This document shows, piece after piece, positions 1 through 7,087 of a stretch of 64,000 nt of DNA. Both the position numbers and the translations under genes were made by a program. The first letter of the stretch is position 1. Each line of letters opens with the position of its first letter. Source of the stretch: Victivallis vadensis (lineage in GTDB: Bacteria > Verrucomicrobiota > Lentisphaeria > Victivallales > Victivallaceae); NCBI RefSeq assembly GCF_003096415.1, contig NZ_QEKH01000002.1:1-64000 (forward strand), written 5' to 3'. The notes beneath the pieces were generated by a model. The model did no database searches and was not told the DNA's origin. It saw nothing but the letters and a program-made list of their open reading frames with translations.

Positions 1-212
1 TAGATCAGCTGCACCGGATACCGCAATTCGGGCGAAAAATTGGCTCCGCCCAGCTCCCGGCTCACGATGTAGCCGTTTTCGCTCAGCGAAGCCTTGCCCG
101 CCGTCATCGGCGACGAACGAAAGTTCAGTTGTTCCGCACTGTTCCCCATCAGGCTCCCCGCCGCCATCGTCAAGCCGATGGCCCAACATTGTACTTGTCG
201 TGCTAAATTCAA
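1..212 (-). CDS. Exported protein of unknown function, N-terminal part only
   Basis: The reading frame begins with TTG at 212 and is still open where the window ends at base 1, so only about 70 residues are visible. An AGGAG lies eight bases before the TTG. An ATG directly after the AGGAG is followed by a stop after three codons, so TTG is the better start. The N-terminus has basic residues and then a hydrophobic, alanine- and glycine-rich stretch ending near NSAEQ, which looks like a Sec signal peptide. The mature part has the motif TAGKASLSENG followed by SPELRYPVQL, which reminds me weakly of the start of large RHS/SpvB-like surface proteins. That family guess is tentative. The export call is an inference from the N-terminus alone. 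Confidence 0.5.
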   Translation of the reverse strand, partial: MNLARQVQCWAIGLTMAAGSLMGNSAEQLNFRSSPMTAGKASLSENGYIVSRELGGANFSPELRYPVQLI

Positions 213-430
213 TTTAACATCTCCTGTTGGTTTTTCAAGCTGCAAATGAGAGCATCCCCATGCCCATCTATTCAGCTCTTTATTATCATACCATAAGAAA
301 GACTGAATTTCAATGCAGGAGAAAAAGAATTAATGAAAATATAGTTCGAGTTGAAAATCAAGTAATTAATACGCTTGTTGTGATGATATCGCCGGAATAT
401 TAATTGGAAGATCGAAAACCGTATTAATGA

Positions 431-448
431 GAATTGCAATCGCAATTC
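431..448. promoter_or_regulatory. Inverted repeat, possible operator
   Basis: Arms GAATTGC and GCAATTC are separated by AATC. It lies in the gene-free stretch about 220 bases upstream of the leftward gene starting at 212. A protein-binding site is possible; the sequence does not show which regulator. Confidence 0.3.
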
Positions 449-475
449 AGGCATCCGGTCGGATATGCGGATTTT

Positions 476-493
476 ATAAAGCTGCAGCTTTAT
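476..493. promoter_or_regulatory. Perfect 18-bp palindrome
   Basis: ATAAAGCTGCAGCTTTAT reads identically on both strands with no loop. That suits a dimeric DNA-binding protein better than a transcription terminator. It lies between two leftward genes and has no obvious partner. Confidence 0.35.
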
Positions 494-564
494 CGGAGAA
501 TGTCATAATCATAAAGAATATTGTCATGAAATACATCCTTTCCCATTTGCGGAAAAGCAGTTGC

Positions 565-591
565 CCCCTGCCGGCATATCACCGGCAGGGG
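565..591. terminator. Hairpin behind cysK
   Basis: CCCCTGCCGG pairs fully with CCGGCAGGGG around a seven-base loop, about 85 bases downstream of the cysK stop. The T-rich run is better on the plus strand than on the minus strand, so its role as the cysK terminator is likely but not clean. Confidence 0.5.
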
Positions 592-674
592 CGGAGATTT
601 TTAAAATTTACGCTATGAGCAAGTTTCCGGAAATGGGCTTCCGCTCCGGCGGCCGAAGGCGGAATCCCGATGGC

Positions 675-1598
675 TTATTCCGAAAAGAGCCAGGTGGAGA
701 GGTAGCGTTCACCGGAATCCGGCAGCAGCGCGACGATGGTTTTTCCGCTGAATTCGGGGCGTCCGGCAAGTTCGAGCGCCGCATACAGCGCGGCTCCCGA
801 ACTGATGCCGATCAACAGCCCCTCCCGCTTCGCGGCTTCGCGGGCGGTATTTCCGGCGTTTTCGGCGGAAACCTGAATGACTTCGTCGATAATCTTCGTA
901 TTCAGCACGGCAGGTACGAAACCGGCGCCGATGCCCTGCAGTTTGTGCGGCCCCGGCGCGCCCCCGGAGAGCACGGCGGAGGCGTCGGGTTCGACGGCGA
1001 AGATTTTCACGTGCGGATTGCGCTCCTTGAGCACTTCGCCGACCCCGGTGAGGGTGCCGCCGGTGCCGACTCCGGCGACGAAGGCGTCAACCTTGCCGTC
1101 GAGGTCGTCCCAGATTTCGACGGCGGTGGTCGCGCGGTGGCGGGCCGGGTTGGCCGGGTTGCCGAACTGCTGCGGGATGAAGCTGCCGGGATTCGCCTTC
1201 TGCAGCTCTTCCGCCTTCGCGATCGCGCCCGCCATCCCGGAAGCTCCGTCGGTCAGCACGATTTCGGCGCCGAACGCCGCCAGCAGCTTGCGCCGCTCAA
1301 TGCTCATGGTTTCGGGCATGGTCAGGATCAGCCGGTAGCCTTTTACGGCGGCGGCGATGGCTAGGCCGATGCCGGTGTTGCCGCTGGTCGGCTCGATGAT
1401 CAGCGCGCCGGGCTTCAGCACGCCGCGCTGTTCGGCATCCTCGATCATCGCAACGCCGATCCGGTCCTTCACGCTGGCGCCGGGATTGCGGGATTCCACC
1501 TTGACGAGGACTTCGGCGCCGCCGCGGTTGAGTCTGTTGATCCTGACGAGGGGGGTATGCCCGATCAATTCAAGTACGTTATCGAATACTTTTTTCAT
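675..1598 (-). CDS. cysK: Cysteine synthase A (O-acetylserine sulfhydrylase)
   Basis: A cytoplasmic pyridoxal-phosphate enzyme that makes cysteine from O-acetylserine and sulfide. At 307 residues it has the normal length. The PLP lysine is K44 in PGASVKDR. The substrate loop is TSGNTG at 71-76, the phosphate-binding loop is GTGGT at 179-183, and the pyridine-nitrogen serine is in ISSGAA near 268. All expected fold-type II motifs are present, so the enzyme should be active. It is monocistronic: an unrelated gene diverges at 1753 and a hairpin follows. Cystathionine beta-synthase is less likely because no CBS or haem domain is present. Cysteine made here would feed Fe-S and thiamine/biotin sulfur chemistry encoded nearby, but no direct link is visible. 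Confidence 0.95.
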   Translation of the reverse strand: MKKVFDNVLELIGHTPLVRINRLNRGGAEVLVKVESRNPGASVKDRIGVAMIEDAEQRGVLKPGALIIEPTSGNTGIGLAIAAAVKGYRLILTMPETMSIERRKLLAAFGAEIVLTDGASGMAGAIAKAEELQKANPGSFIPQQFGNPANPARHRATTAVEIWDDLDGKVDAFVAGVGTGGTLTGVGEVLKERNPHVKIFAVEPDASAVLSGGAPGPHKLQGIGAGFVPAVLNTKIIDEVIQVSAENAGNTAREAAKREGLLIGISSGAALYAALELAGRPEFSGKTIVALLPDSGERYLSTWLFSE

Positions 1599-1687
1599 AA
1601 TGCTGCTCCGGTTGAATAGGGTTTATGCCAATATAAGCCGGAAATGCGGTTTTGTCCAATTTCAAATGGAAACAATCCGTTCCGGGC

Positions 1688-1716
1688 TTGAACTTTGCGG
1701 CGGGGAAACGTACTTT
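1688..1716 (+). promoter_or_regulatory. Sigma70-type promoter for the gene at 1753
   Basis: TTGAAC (1688-1693) and TACTTT (1711-1716) are 17 bases apart. An AAAGGAG lies at 1737-1743 before the ATG at 1753. The -10 box is imperfect. Confidence 0.4.
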
Positions 1717-1752
1717 ATAACACGACAAATATGCGCAAAGGAGTGTCAGCCG

Positions 1753-2613
1753 ATGGAGAAGATGCAGACCGGAATTCTGGTTTCCGTTGCGGCGGTTTCC
1801 GTGGCCGCCGGATTTCTGGCCGGAGCCGTGGCGTTCGGCGGAAATAAACGGGAGATGCCGGACGGGCCGGTGTCCACCAAGGTCAGGCGTTACTTCGACG
1901 AAGCCGCCTGCCGCCGCGGCGCCGCGTTTCTGGATGAAAAGCTTCAGGCCTCCCGCTCGCCGGGCGAAATGGCCGGGCTGGGTGTCGCCGCGACCGCGCT
2001 GCGGCAGGCGGAGCTGTACGACTTCACCGTGAATTATCTGGAAAGGCTGCCGGCGGAGGCGCTGTACGATGCGTTGGCCGATGAAGCCGCATGGCAGAAG
2101 CTCTACGACCGGGTGTTGACGGAGTCGGCGAATTACACCGGCGGCTCGGTGACGCCGATGGAGAACGCACAGGCGATCGGAGCACTGGTGCGGAACCGGA
2201 TCGATTTCCTGCGGCTTTCTCCGGCCGGGAAGAAGCTGTTCCTGTCGCTTGCCGGACAGAACTTTTCCGATGAATTTTATCCGGGCGGCGGGGAGCCCGC
2301 CGTGAAACTGGAGGAAGGGACGGCGCTGATCCGGCGCTCGAATGCCGAGGCGGTCCGCTACTGGCTGCTGCCGGGACTCTGCACCGAATCCGGCACGAAG
2401 AAGGCCGCGGTGATCCGCGCGGTGCCGGGAATCGCCGCTCCCGAATATCTGCTGCTGGTAATCTGGCGCGACGGACTGCCGGTCAAAACGGTCAAGCTGC
2501 CCGGCTCCATTCAGGTTTCGGAGCTGCGGCTGGCGACGGAGCCGGAGCGGGTCGTCGTGAGTTACAGCCGGCCGGGCCGGACGGAGACGGAGTCGTTCAG
2601 TTTCCGGTTCTGA
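1753..2613 (+). CDS. Membrane-anchored protein of unknown function
   Basis: A 286-residue protein. I chose the ATG at 1753 because AAAGGAG lies nine bases upstream; the frame is open further upstream but has no ribosome binding site there. Residues 6-28 form one hydrophobic segment rich in alanine, glycine and valine, so the protein is probably anchored in the cytoplasmic membrane by its N-terminus with the rest outside. The remainder is soluble and mixed helical and strand, with no motif I recognise. It ends two bases before the stop codon of the convergent Rrf2 gene, so the two transcripts meet here. Function unknown. Confidence 0.7.
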   Translation: MEKMQTGILVSVAAVSVAAGFLAGAVAFGGNKREMPDGPVSTKVRRYFDEAACRRGAAFLDEKLQASRSPGEMAGLGVAATALRQAELYDFTVNYLERLPAEALYDALADEAAWQKLYDRVLTESANYTGGSVTPMENAQAIGALVRNRIDFLRLSPAGKKLFLSLAGQNFSDEFYPGGGEPAVKLEEGTALIRRSNAEAVRYWLLPGLCTESGTKKAAVIRAVPGIAAPEYLLLVIWRDGLPVKTVKLPGSIQVSELRLATEPERVVVSYSRPGRTETESFSFRF

Positions 2614-2614
2614 T

Positions 2615-3052
2615 TCAAATGGAGTATTCCGAAACGCAGGCCGGCGGGGAGTTGAGGATGTCGGCCAGCGTGATCGCCGCGGCTTCACGGCGGAACGCCT
2701 CCGAAAGCCGCTGCCAGACAGTGCGCGAAAGGCAGCCCGCGATCCGGGCGCACCGCTGTTCCGGCCCGGTGCAGCCGACCAGATCGATCCGCCCTTCAAA
2801 CAGCTCGATCACATCCAGCACTGTGATGTCGGCAGGAACCCTGCCGAGCAGATAGCCGCCGTTGCGGCCCCGGGCGGAAAAGACGAGCCCGCTGCCTTTG
2901 AGCGCGATCATGATCTGTTCGACATAGGCGTCCGAAATGCTCTGCTGCTCCGCGAGTTCGCGCACCTTGCAGGAGCGCCCCGAACCGCGGCACTGCGCCA
3001 GCTGGAGCAGGATCCGCAGCCCGTAGCGCGACTTGGTCGAAAGGTTCAGCAT
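2615..3052 (-). CDS. Rrf2-family transcriptional regulator with a cysteine cluster
   Basis: A 145-residue winged-helix repressor of the Rrf2 family (IscR, CymR, NsrR). The start LSTKSRYGLRILLQLA and the wing GRNGGYLLGR near 61-71 are typical. Cysteines at 94, 101 and 107 sit where IscR and NsrR hold an Fe-S cluster, though the spacing (CX6CX5C) is slightly wider than in IscR. It is therefore probably an Fe-S or redox sensor, which is inference. Its first codon lies seven bases inside the end of bioB, making it the last gene of the thiS-thiF-bioB-rrf2 operon. It may regulate sulfur or biotin synthesis, including its own operon. No operator could be assigned. Confidence 0.85.
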   Translation of the reverse strand: MLNLSTKSRYGLRILLQLAQCRGSGRSCKVRELAEQQSISDAYVEQIMIALKGSGLVFSARGRNGGYLLGRVPADITVLDVIELFEGRIDLVGCTGPEQRCARIAGCLSRTVWQRLSEAFRREAAAITLADILNSPPACVSEYSI

Positions 3053-4047
3053 GGAGCGCCCGCGAAGGTGTTCAAGGCGTCGATGAACGCCTCGTCGTCC
3101 GCGATGCTGCGCCCCCGGGTGGTCAGGTAGCCGCCGGTCATCAGGCTGTTCGCGCCGCTCAGCATCAGCAGACCCTGGAAATCCTTCATCGAGGTTTCGC
3201 GCCCGGCGGTCAGCTTCAGCATCTTGGCCGGGTTGATCAGCCGGAAGATCGCGAAGGTCTTCGCCGCCTCCGCCGGCGTCACGCGCCGGTTGTGTTCGAG
3301 CGGGGTGCCGGGGATCGGCAGCAGGATGTTGAGCGGAGTCCCCTCCACGTCCAGTTCGCGGATCGCCAGCGCCATGTCCACGCGGTCCTCCCAGCTTTCG
3401 CCGACGCCGATGATGCCGCCGGTGCAGTTGGTGACGCCGTATTTCTGCAGATATCTGATCGTCTGAATTTTATCCTCGATGGTATGGGTGTCGGCGATCA
3501 GTTCCTTGTACCGTCCCGGTGCGGTCTGGATATTCATATTGTAGCGGTAGGCGTGGTGTTCGGCGAGCAGCTTCGCGGTCTCCTCCGACAGGATGCCGAT
3601 GGAGACGCACACCTTCAGATCCGGCAGCTCCCTGTGCAGCAGATCGAGGGTGTCGAGAATGGTGCGGAACTCCTCGTCCGGCTCGAAGTAGCCGTAGCCG
3701 CTGGTCACGTAGCCGAAGGTGCGGATTCCGGCGTCGTAGATTTCGCGGGCGGCTTTCAGCGTTTCTTCGGGAGTCAGCAGCGGATACTCCTCGATGCCGG
3801 TGTTGTGGTGTCCGCTCTGGGAGCAGAAGCGGCAGTTCTGGGAACAGCGCCCCGATTTCGCGTTGATGATCGAGCAGGGCACGATCGGATCGGCGAACTT
3901 GAGGCGGACCTTGTTCGCCAGCGACACGAGGTCGAGGATATCGGGGCCGTCCACTTCGGTCAGCGCGAGCGCCTCGTCGCGGGTCAGGGTTCCGCCGTCG
4001 AGAACCTTGTAGGCGTTTTCAATTGCCGGATGCAGTCTGGAACTCAT
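3046..4047 (-). CDS. bioB: Biotin synthase, probably the anaerobe type
   Basis: A radical-SAM enzyme of 333 residues that inserts sulfur into dethiobiotin. The ATG at 4047 has AGGAG seven bases upstream and overlaps the thiF stop as ATGA. The SAM cluster cysteines are C68, C72 and C75 (CSQNCRFC). Of the four ligands of the sacrificial [2Fe-2S] cluster in E. coli BioB, C147, C208 and R283 have counterparts, but the first one (E. coli Cys97) falls in FGYVTSGYG with no cysteine. An extra cysteine at C58 (VPCSIINAKSG) precedes the SAM motif. This pattern suggests the 'type II' BioB of obligate anaerobes, which uses a different auxiliary cluster. The alignment was by eye. The product supports BirA and OadA encoded at 8128-11063. 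Confidence 0.88.
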   Translation of the reverse strand: MSSRLHPAIENAYKVLDGGTLTRDEALALTEVDGPDILDLVSLANKVRLKFADPIVPCSIINAKSGRCSQNCRFCSQSGHHNTGIEEYPLLTPEETLKAAREIYDAGIRTFGYVTSGYGYFEPDEEFRTILDTLDLLHRELPDLKVCVSIGILSEETAKLLAEHHAYRYNMNIQTAPGRYKELIADTHTIEDKIQTIRYLQKYGVTNCTGGIIGVGESWEDRVDMALAIRELDVEGTPLNILLPIPGTPLEHNRRVTPAEAAKTFAIFRLINPAKMLKLTAGRETSMKDFQGLLMLSGANSLMTGGYLTTRGRSIADDEAFIDALNTFAGAPC

Positions 4048-4643
4048 ATTTCCACTCCTAAAATCAATGCCATCACCGTATTGGCCTGTTGAGCCGCCGC
4101 AATTCCCACTCTCGGGGAGTGCGGCGGAGTTTCTTCCGAAATGCCGGTCGCACGGTCGCCGGCCATGTAAAGTCGTTGCCCGATCCGCTGCACGCGCATC
4201 GTGTTGCTCCGCCCCCAGCCGGCGATGCCGCTGGCGGCCACCACCGGTTTGCCGAGCGGAAGCAGCGCACGGATCAGCATGGTTTTCGCGTCGGGGTCGT
4301 CGAAGGCTTCGACAGTCACGTCGCAGCTGCCGAACCGGCGGACCGCGTTTTCCGCCGTGACCCGTTCCGGGTACAGTTCCAGTTCGAGGGCCGAATTGAT
4401 CCGCCGGAGGTTGGCGGCGACGGCTTCGACCTTGGGCATGCCGAGCTGGTCGGCGAAGAAGAACTGCCGGTTCAGATTGCTTTCCGAAACCGTATCGAAG
4501 TCGGCGATCACAAAGCGGCGCACGCCGCAGCGGACCAGGTGGGCGAGGCAGTTCGATCCCAATCCGCCCGCTCCGGCCACGCCGACCCGGGCGGCTTCGA
4601 TCCGGGCGCGTTCCGCCGCGCCGAGATAGGGATTGAACGCCAT
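4044..4643 (-). CDS. thiF: ThiF-family sulfur-carrier adenylyltransferase
   Basis: A 199-residue E1-like enzyme that adenylates the C-terminal glycine of a ThiS-type carrier. The nucleotide loop GAGGLGS is at 24-30, and DFDTVSESNLNRQ (48-60) supplies the conserved acidic and Asn-Arg-Gln residues. It is shorter than E. coli ThiF and lacks the CXXC zinc pairs and any rhodanese domain, so it belongs to the short clade often annotated ThiF2. It starts eight bases after thiS and overlaps bioB by four. The usual partners thiG and thiH are absent from the window, so its sulfur may go to thiamine through unlinked genes, or to another acceptor such as BioB. The latter is speculation. Confidence 0.85.
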   Translation of the reverse strand: MAFNPYLGAAERARIEAARVGVAGAGGLGSNCLAHLVRCGVRRFVIADFDTVSESNLNRQFFFADQLGMPKVEAVAANLRRINSALELELYPERVTAENAVRRFGSCDVTVEAFDDPDAKTMLIRALLPLGKPVVAASGIAGWGRSNTMRVQRIGQRLYMAGDRATGISEETPPHSPRVGIAAAQQANTVMALILGVEI

Positions 4644-4651
4644 GCCGCCGC

Positions 4652-4855
4652 TCAGCCTCCCGCCACCAGCGAAAACGCGTTGATCCGGTCGCCCTCATTC
4701 AGCACGATGCCGGAAAGCTCCGCCGCCGGGTCGAGCACCTCGCCGTTGTATTCCAGGATCAGCCGCGCCGTGTTCACTTTCTGCGCCGCAAGGAATGCGG
4801 CCAGCGTGGTTCCGGCTTCGGTTTCGTATTCGTTTTCATTGAAGTTGATCTTCAA
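4652..4855 (-). CDS. thiS: ThiS-like sulfur carrier protein
   Basis: A 67-residue ubiquitin-fold carrier ending in Gly-Gly (VAGG), the residue that is adenylated and thiocarboxylated. The pattern MKINFNENEYE, then TLAAFL and ILEYNGEVL, matches ThiS. An AAAGGA lies close before the ATG. It is the first gene of the leftward operon thiS-thiF-bioB-rrf2 and faces hydE across about 120 bases. Small size and the GG end separate it from ferredoxins, but related MoaD-like carriers cannot be fully excluded. Confidence 0.88.
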   Translation of the reverse strand: MKINFNENEYETEAGTTLAAFLAAQKVNTARLILEYNGEVLDPAAELSGIVLNEGDRINAFSLVAGG

Positions 4856-4897
4856 AGGACACCTCGCTATTTTGTGGACAGCTTTCTAATATACAGC

Positions 4898-4927
4898 TTG
4901 AATTTTAAAATAAAAGCGGCATATTAT
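4898..4927 (+). promoter_or_regulatory. Promoter for hydE
   Basis: TTGAAT (4898-4903) and TATTAT (4922-4927) are 18 bases apart in an AT-rich gap shared with the divergent thiS operon. AGGAG follows five bases before the ATG at 4976. Confidence 0.45.
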
Positions 4928-4975
4928 ATAAATTCCGACTATTTTGGTTTTATATTTCCGGGAGCAGGAGAATCC

Positions 4976-6022
4976 ATGACCGATCTTGAGCTGAAAGAGC
5001 TGCTTTCCTTAACCGATCCGGCCGCGCTGCGTGAGCTGTACGACCGCGCCTACCGGGTCAAACTGCAATATATCGGGCCCCGGGTCAGCATCCGCGGGCT
5101 GATCGAAGTCAGCAACATCTGCGCGAAAAACTGCTTTTACTGCGGCATCCGGCGCGGCAACCATCTGGTGAAGCGCTACCGGATCGACGCCGACGAGATC
5201 GTTGAAACTGCGGTCTGGGCTTATGAACAGAAATTCGGTTCGATCGTGATGCAGTCCGGCGAAATCGAATCGCCGGAATTCGCCGCATTCATCGAAAGCG
5301 TGCTGAAACGCATCTCCGCCGCGACCGGTGGCGGGCTTGGCGTCACGTTGAGCTGCGGCGAGCAGTCGCCCGAAGTCTACGAGCGTTGGCGGAACGCGGG
5401 GGCGACCCGCTATCTGCTGCGCATCGAAGCCTCCAACCCGGAACTGTATCGCAGGCTCCATCCGGCGGATCACGATTTCAACGCCCGGCTGGAGTGCCTG
5501 CGTTCCCTGAGGAAGCTCGACTATCAGGTCGGCTCCGGCGTGATGATCGGCCTGCCGGGCCAGACCGTGGACGATCTGGTGCACGATCTGCGCTTTTTCG
5601 AAGAGTTCGATCTCGACATGATCGGCATGGGACCCTACATTCCGCACGCCGACACGCCGCTCGGTCACGGCATTGAAGTTACGGAGGAATACCGGAGGCG
5701 TCAGCTGGAAGCCGGCCTGCGCATGATCGCCTGCACCCGGCTGCTGCTCCGGGATGTGAACATCGCATCGACCACCGCGCTGCAGGCGCTGGGCGACGAC
5801 GGGCGCGAACTCGGACTTCTCGCCGGAGGCAATGTGGTGATGCCCAATATCACCGAAACCGGCTACCGCAAAGGCTACCAGCTCTACGAAGGCAAGCCCT
5901 CGCTGGAGGAGAGTTCGGCGGAGAGCCGCGACAACCTGTCGCGCCGGATCGCGTCGATCGGCGAAACCATCCGCTGGGCCGAACCCGGCGACTCGCTCCA
6001 CTACGCCGCCCGTCATCGCTGA
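4976..6022 (+). CDS. hydE: [FeFe]-hydrogenase maturation radical-SAM protein HydE
   Basis: A 348-residue radical-SAM enzyme that acts with HydG and HydF to build the dithiolate-bridged diiron part of the H-cluster of [FeFe] hydrogenase. The SAM cluster motif is CAKNCFYCGIR (C49, C53, C56), followed by the HydE-typical LVKRYR and IVMQSGE. The length fits HydE. The ATG at 4976 was chosen for AGGAG five bases upstream; the open frame continues upstream without one. HydG, HydF and the hydrogenase are not in the window. A role in fermentative hydrogen production is inferred. BioB and PylB are related, but the LVKRYR and QSGE segments favour HydE. Immediately after its stop a dispersed repeat begins. 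Confidence 0.88.
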   Translation: MTDLELKELLSLTDPAALRELYDRAYRVKLQYIGPRVSIRGLIEVSNICAKNCFYCGIRRGNHLVKRYRIDADEIVETAVWAYEQKFGSIVMQSGEIESPEFAAFIESVLKRISAATGGGLGVTLSCGEQSPEVYERWRNAGATRYLLRIEASNPELYRRLHPADHDFNARLECLRSLRKLDYQVGSGVMIGLPGQTVDDLVHDLRFFEEFDLDMIGMGPYIPHADTPLGHGIEVTEEYRRRQLEAGLRMIACTRLLLRDVNIASTTALQALGDDGRELGLLAGGNVVMPNITETGYRKGYQLYEGKPSLEESSAESRDNLSRRIASIGETIRWAEPGDSLHYAARHR

Positions 6023-6024
6023 CG

Positions 6025-6150
6025 CGGGGGAGGAGATGCCTCCGGCGGCCGGTGGCGCTTCACCCCCCGGTCCCCCCGACCGGCAAGGTGCCGGCGCCGG
6101 GTACGGTTTTGAGATTTTTGCATAGCAAAAATCTCAAAACCGGGTTATTG
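6025..6150 (+). repeat. Dispersed hairpin repeat, copy 1
   Basis: This stretch starts three bases after the hydE stop and matches, in inverted orientation, 39040-39157 directly after the stop of the M16 peptidase. Shared blocks are GCCTCCGGCGGCCGG, CCGGTCCCCCCGACC, GGCAAGGTGCCGGCGCCGGG and CGGTTTTGA. It contains a small hairpin CCGGCA-AGG-TGCCGG (6080-6094) and a long one (6104-6142) with an 18-bp perfect stem around the loop ATA. The long stem is T-rich and could end hydE transcription. The position after stop codons suggests an extragenic terminator-like or REP-like element. Confidence 0.7.
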
Positions 6151-6170
6151 TCTATCGGTGATACTCCGCA

Positions 6171-6200
6171 CTGGTAAGGTGCCGGTGTTTGGTATGGTTT
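6171..6200 (+). repeat. Degenerate fragment of the hairpin repeat
   Basis: CTGGTAAGGTGCCGGTG followed by TTTGGTATGGTTTTAT resembles the core GGCAAGGTGCCGGCGCCGGGTACGGTTTT of the copy at 6080-6110, with several changes. It reads like a decayed tandem copy. The rest of the gap up to 6404 is AT-rich and holds only the promoter of the next gene. Confidence 0.45.
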
Positions 6201-6313
6201 TATGTGGCATGGCTTCTTTCTCTTTATATTAATAGGTGGGACGTTTTGTCCGTGAAATTGATGATTCGGCTGTGCCGGTGATAAAAGAAAAAACAAAAAG
6301 CGGAAAAATTCCT

Positions 6314-6341
6314 TTGCAATTGCTTTGAATACGGTTATATT
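6314..6341 (+). promoter_or_regulatory. Promoter for the gene at 6405
   Basis: TTGCAA (6314-6319) and TATATT (6336-6341) are 16 bases apart, in an AT-rich region before a GCGAGG ribosome site. Confidence 0.4.
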
Positions 6342-6404
6342 TAATTACAGTTGTATGGAATTCCCTGATAAATTCAATGATAAGAAGAGTGCGAGGTGCA
6401 GAAA

Positions 6405-7064
6405 ATGCGTAGTTTGAAACCGGTGAAGTTCGTTCTCCTGCTGCTGGCGGTGGTGTTCACGTCCGCGACGTTTGCGGCGGTGCCGTGGTTTGCCAACGGT
6501 CCGAAACGCGAGGTGCAGACTCTGGTGATTACCGGTAACTATAAAAGTCCCCGGCTGCTGGCTGAACTGATCCAGTATGAGAGCCGCCAGCCCTATCTGC
6601 TGCTGCCGCCGCAGGATTCCGGCGATACCCGGATCATCTTCTGCCCGCCGAAGAGCAATTCGCTGCAGATCCGGGAGGATAAGTTCAACGATTTCGTCCG
6701 TTTCCTGAATCCGCGCCGGATCATCGTGCTGGGCAACGACGCGTATGTGCAGCCGAAATACATCGCGATGCTCGACCGCACGATTCCGGTGATCCGGGTG
6801 GATTCGGTCGATTGGAACCGCTCCGCTGAAGAACTGACCGACCTGCTGCACCTGAGCAACCTCGACCGCAACTACCGCAAACTGCGTGAAACCATGCTCG
6901 ACAAGGGCAAAATCTACCGCCCGATCAGCAAGCCGAAGCAGCAGATGCCGGCCAAAGAGGTGATGGAGGAGCAGGCTCCGGAGGATTTCGCCGTGGAAGC
7001 CGCCCCCGCCTCCGATGACGTGGTCGAAGCGGCTCCGGTGGAAGAAGTTCCCGCTGAAAAGTAA
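6405..7064 (+). CDS. Exported protein of unknown function
   Basis: A 219-residue protein. The ATG at 6405 follows GCGAGG by eight bases; a GTG nine bases earlier is part of that ribosome site. Residues 6-26 (KFVLLLLAVVFTS...ATFA) look like a Sec signal peptide cleaved after AFA or AAV. The middle (LVITGNYKSPRLLAELIQ, then RRIIVLGNDAYVQPKYIAML) resembles an alternating alpha/beta fold of the kind seen in cell-wall-binding repeat 2 or Rossmann-like surface domains, but this is weak. The last 40 residues are acidic and rich in Ala, Pro, Glu and Val, like a flexible tail. The ABC-type permease follows after 23 bases, so the two probably share a transcript. Function unknown. Confidence 0.6.
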   Translation: MRSLKPVKFVLLLLAVVFTSATFAAVPWFANGPKREVQTLVITGNYKSPRLLAELIQYESRQPYLLLPPQDSGDTRIIFCPPKSNSLQIREDKFNDFVRFLNPRRIIVLGNDAYVQPKYIAMLDRTIPVIRVDSVDWNRSAEELTDLLHLSNLDRNYRKLRETMLDKGKIYRPISKPKQQMPAKEVMEEQAPEDFAVEAAPASDDVVEAAPVEEVPAEK

Positions 7065-7087
7065 GCCGGCGAAACCGGAGAGGGCCG

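Larger units (their letters stand above)
213..674. other. Gene-free stretch between an exported protein and cysK
   Basis: About 460 bases of AT-richer DNA. It holds the upstream region of the leftward gene at 1-212, two palindromes (431-448 and 476-493) and a hairpin behind cysK (565-591). Short open frames here lack ribosome binding sites and the codon bias of the neighbouring genes. Confidence 0.5.

Noticed and set aside
1357-1752. In-frame upstream extension of the gene at 1753
   Set aside because: It overlaps cysK on the other strand, and the ribosome site and hydrophobic anchor place the start at 1753.
4048-4698. In-frame extension of bioB through thiF
   Set aside because: It reads thiF in the wrong frame; the ATG at 4047 has a good ribosome site and gives the normal BioB length.
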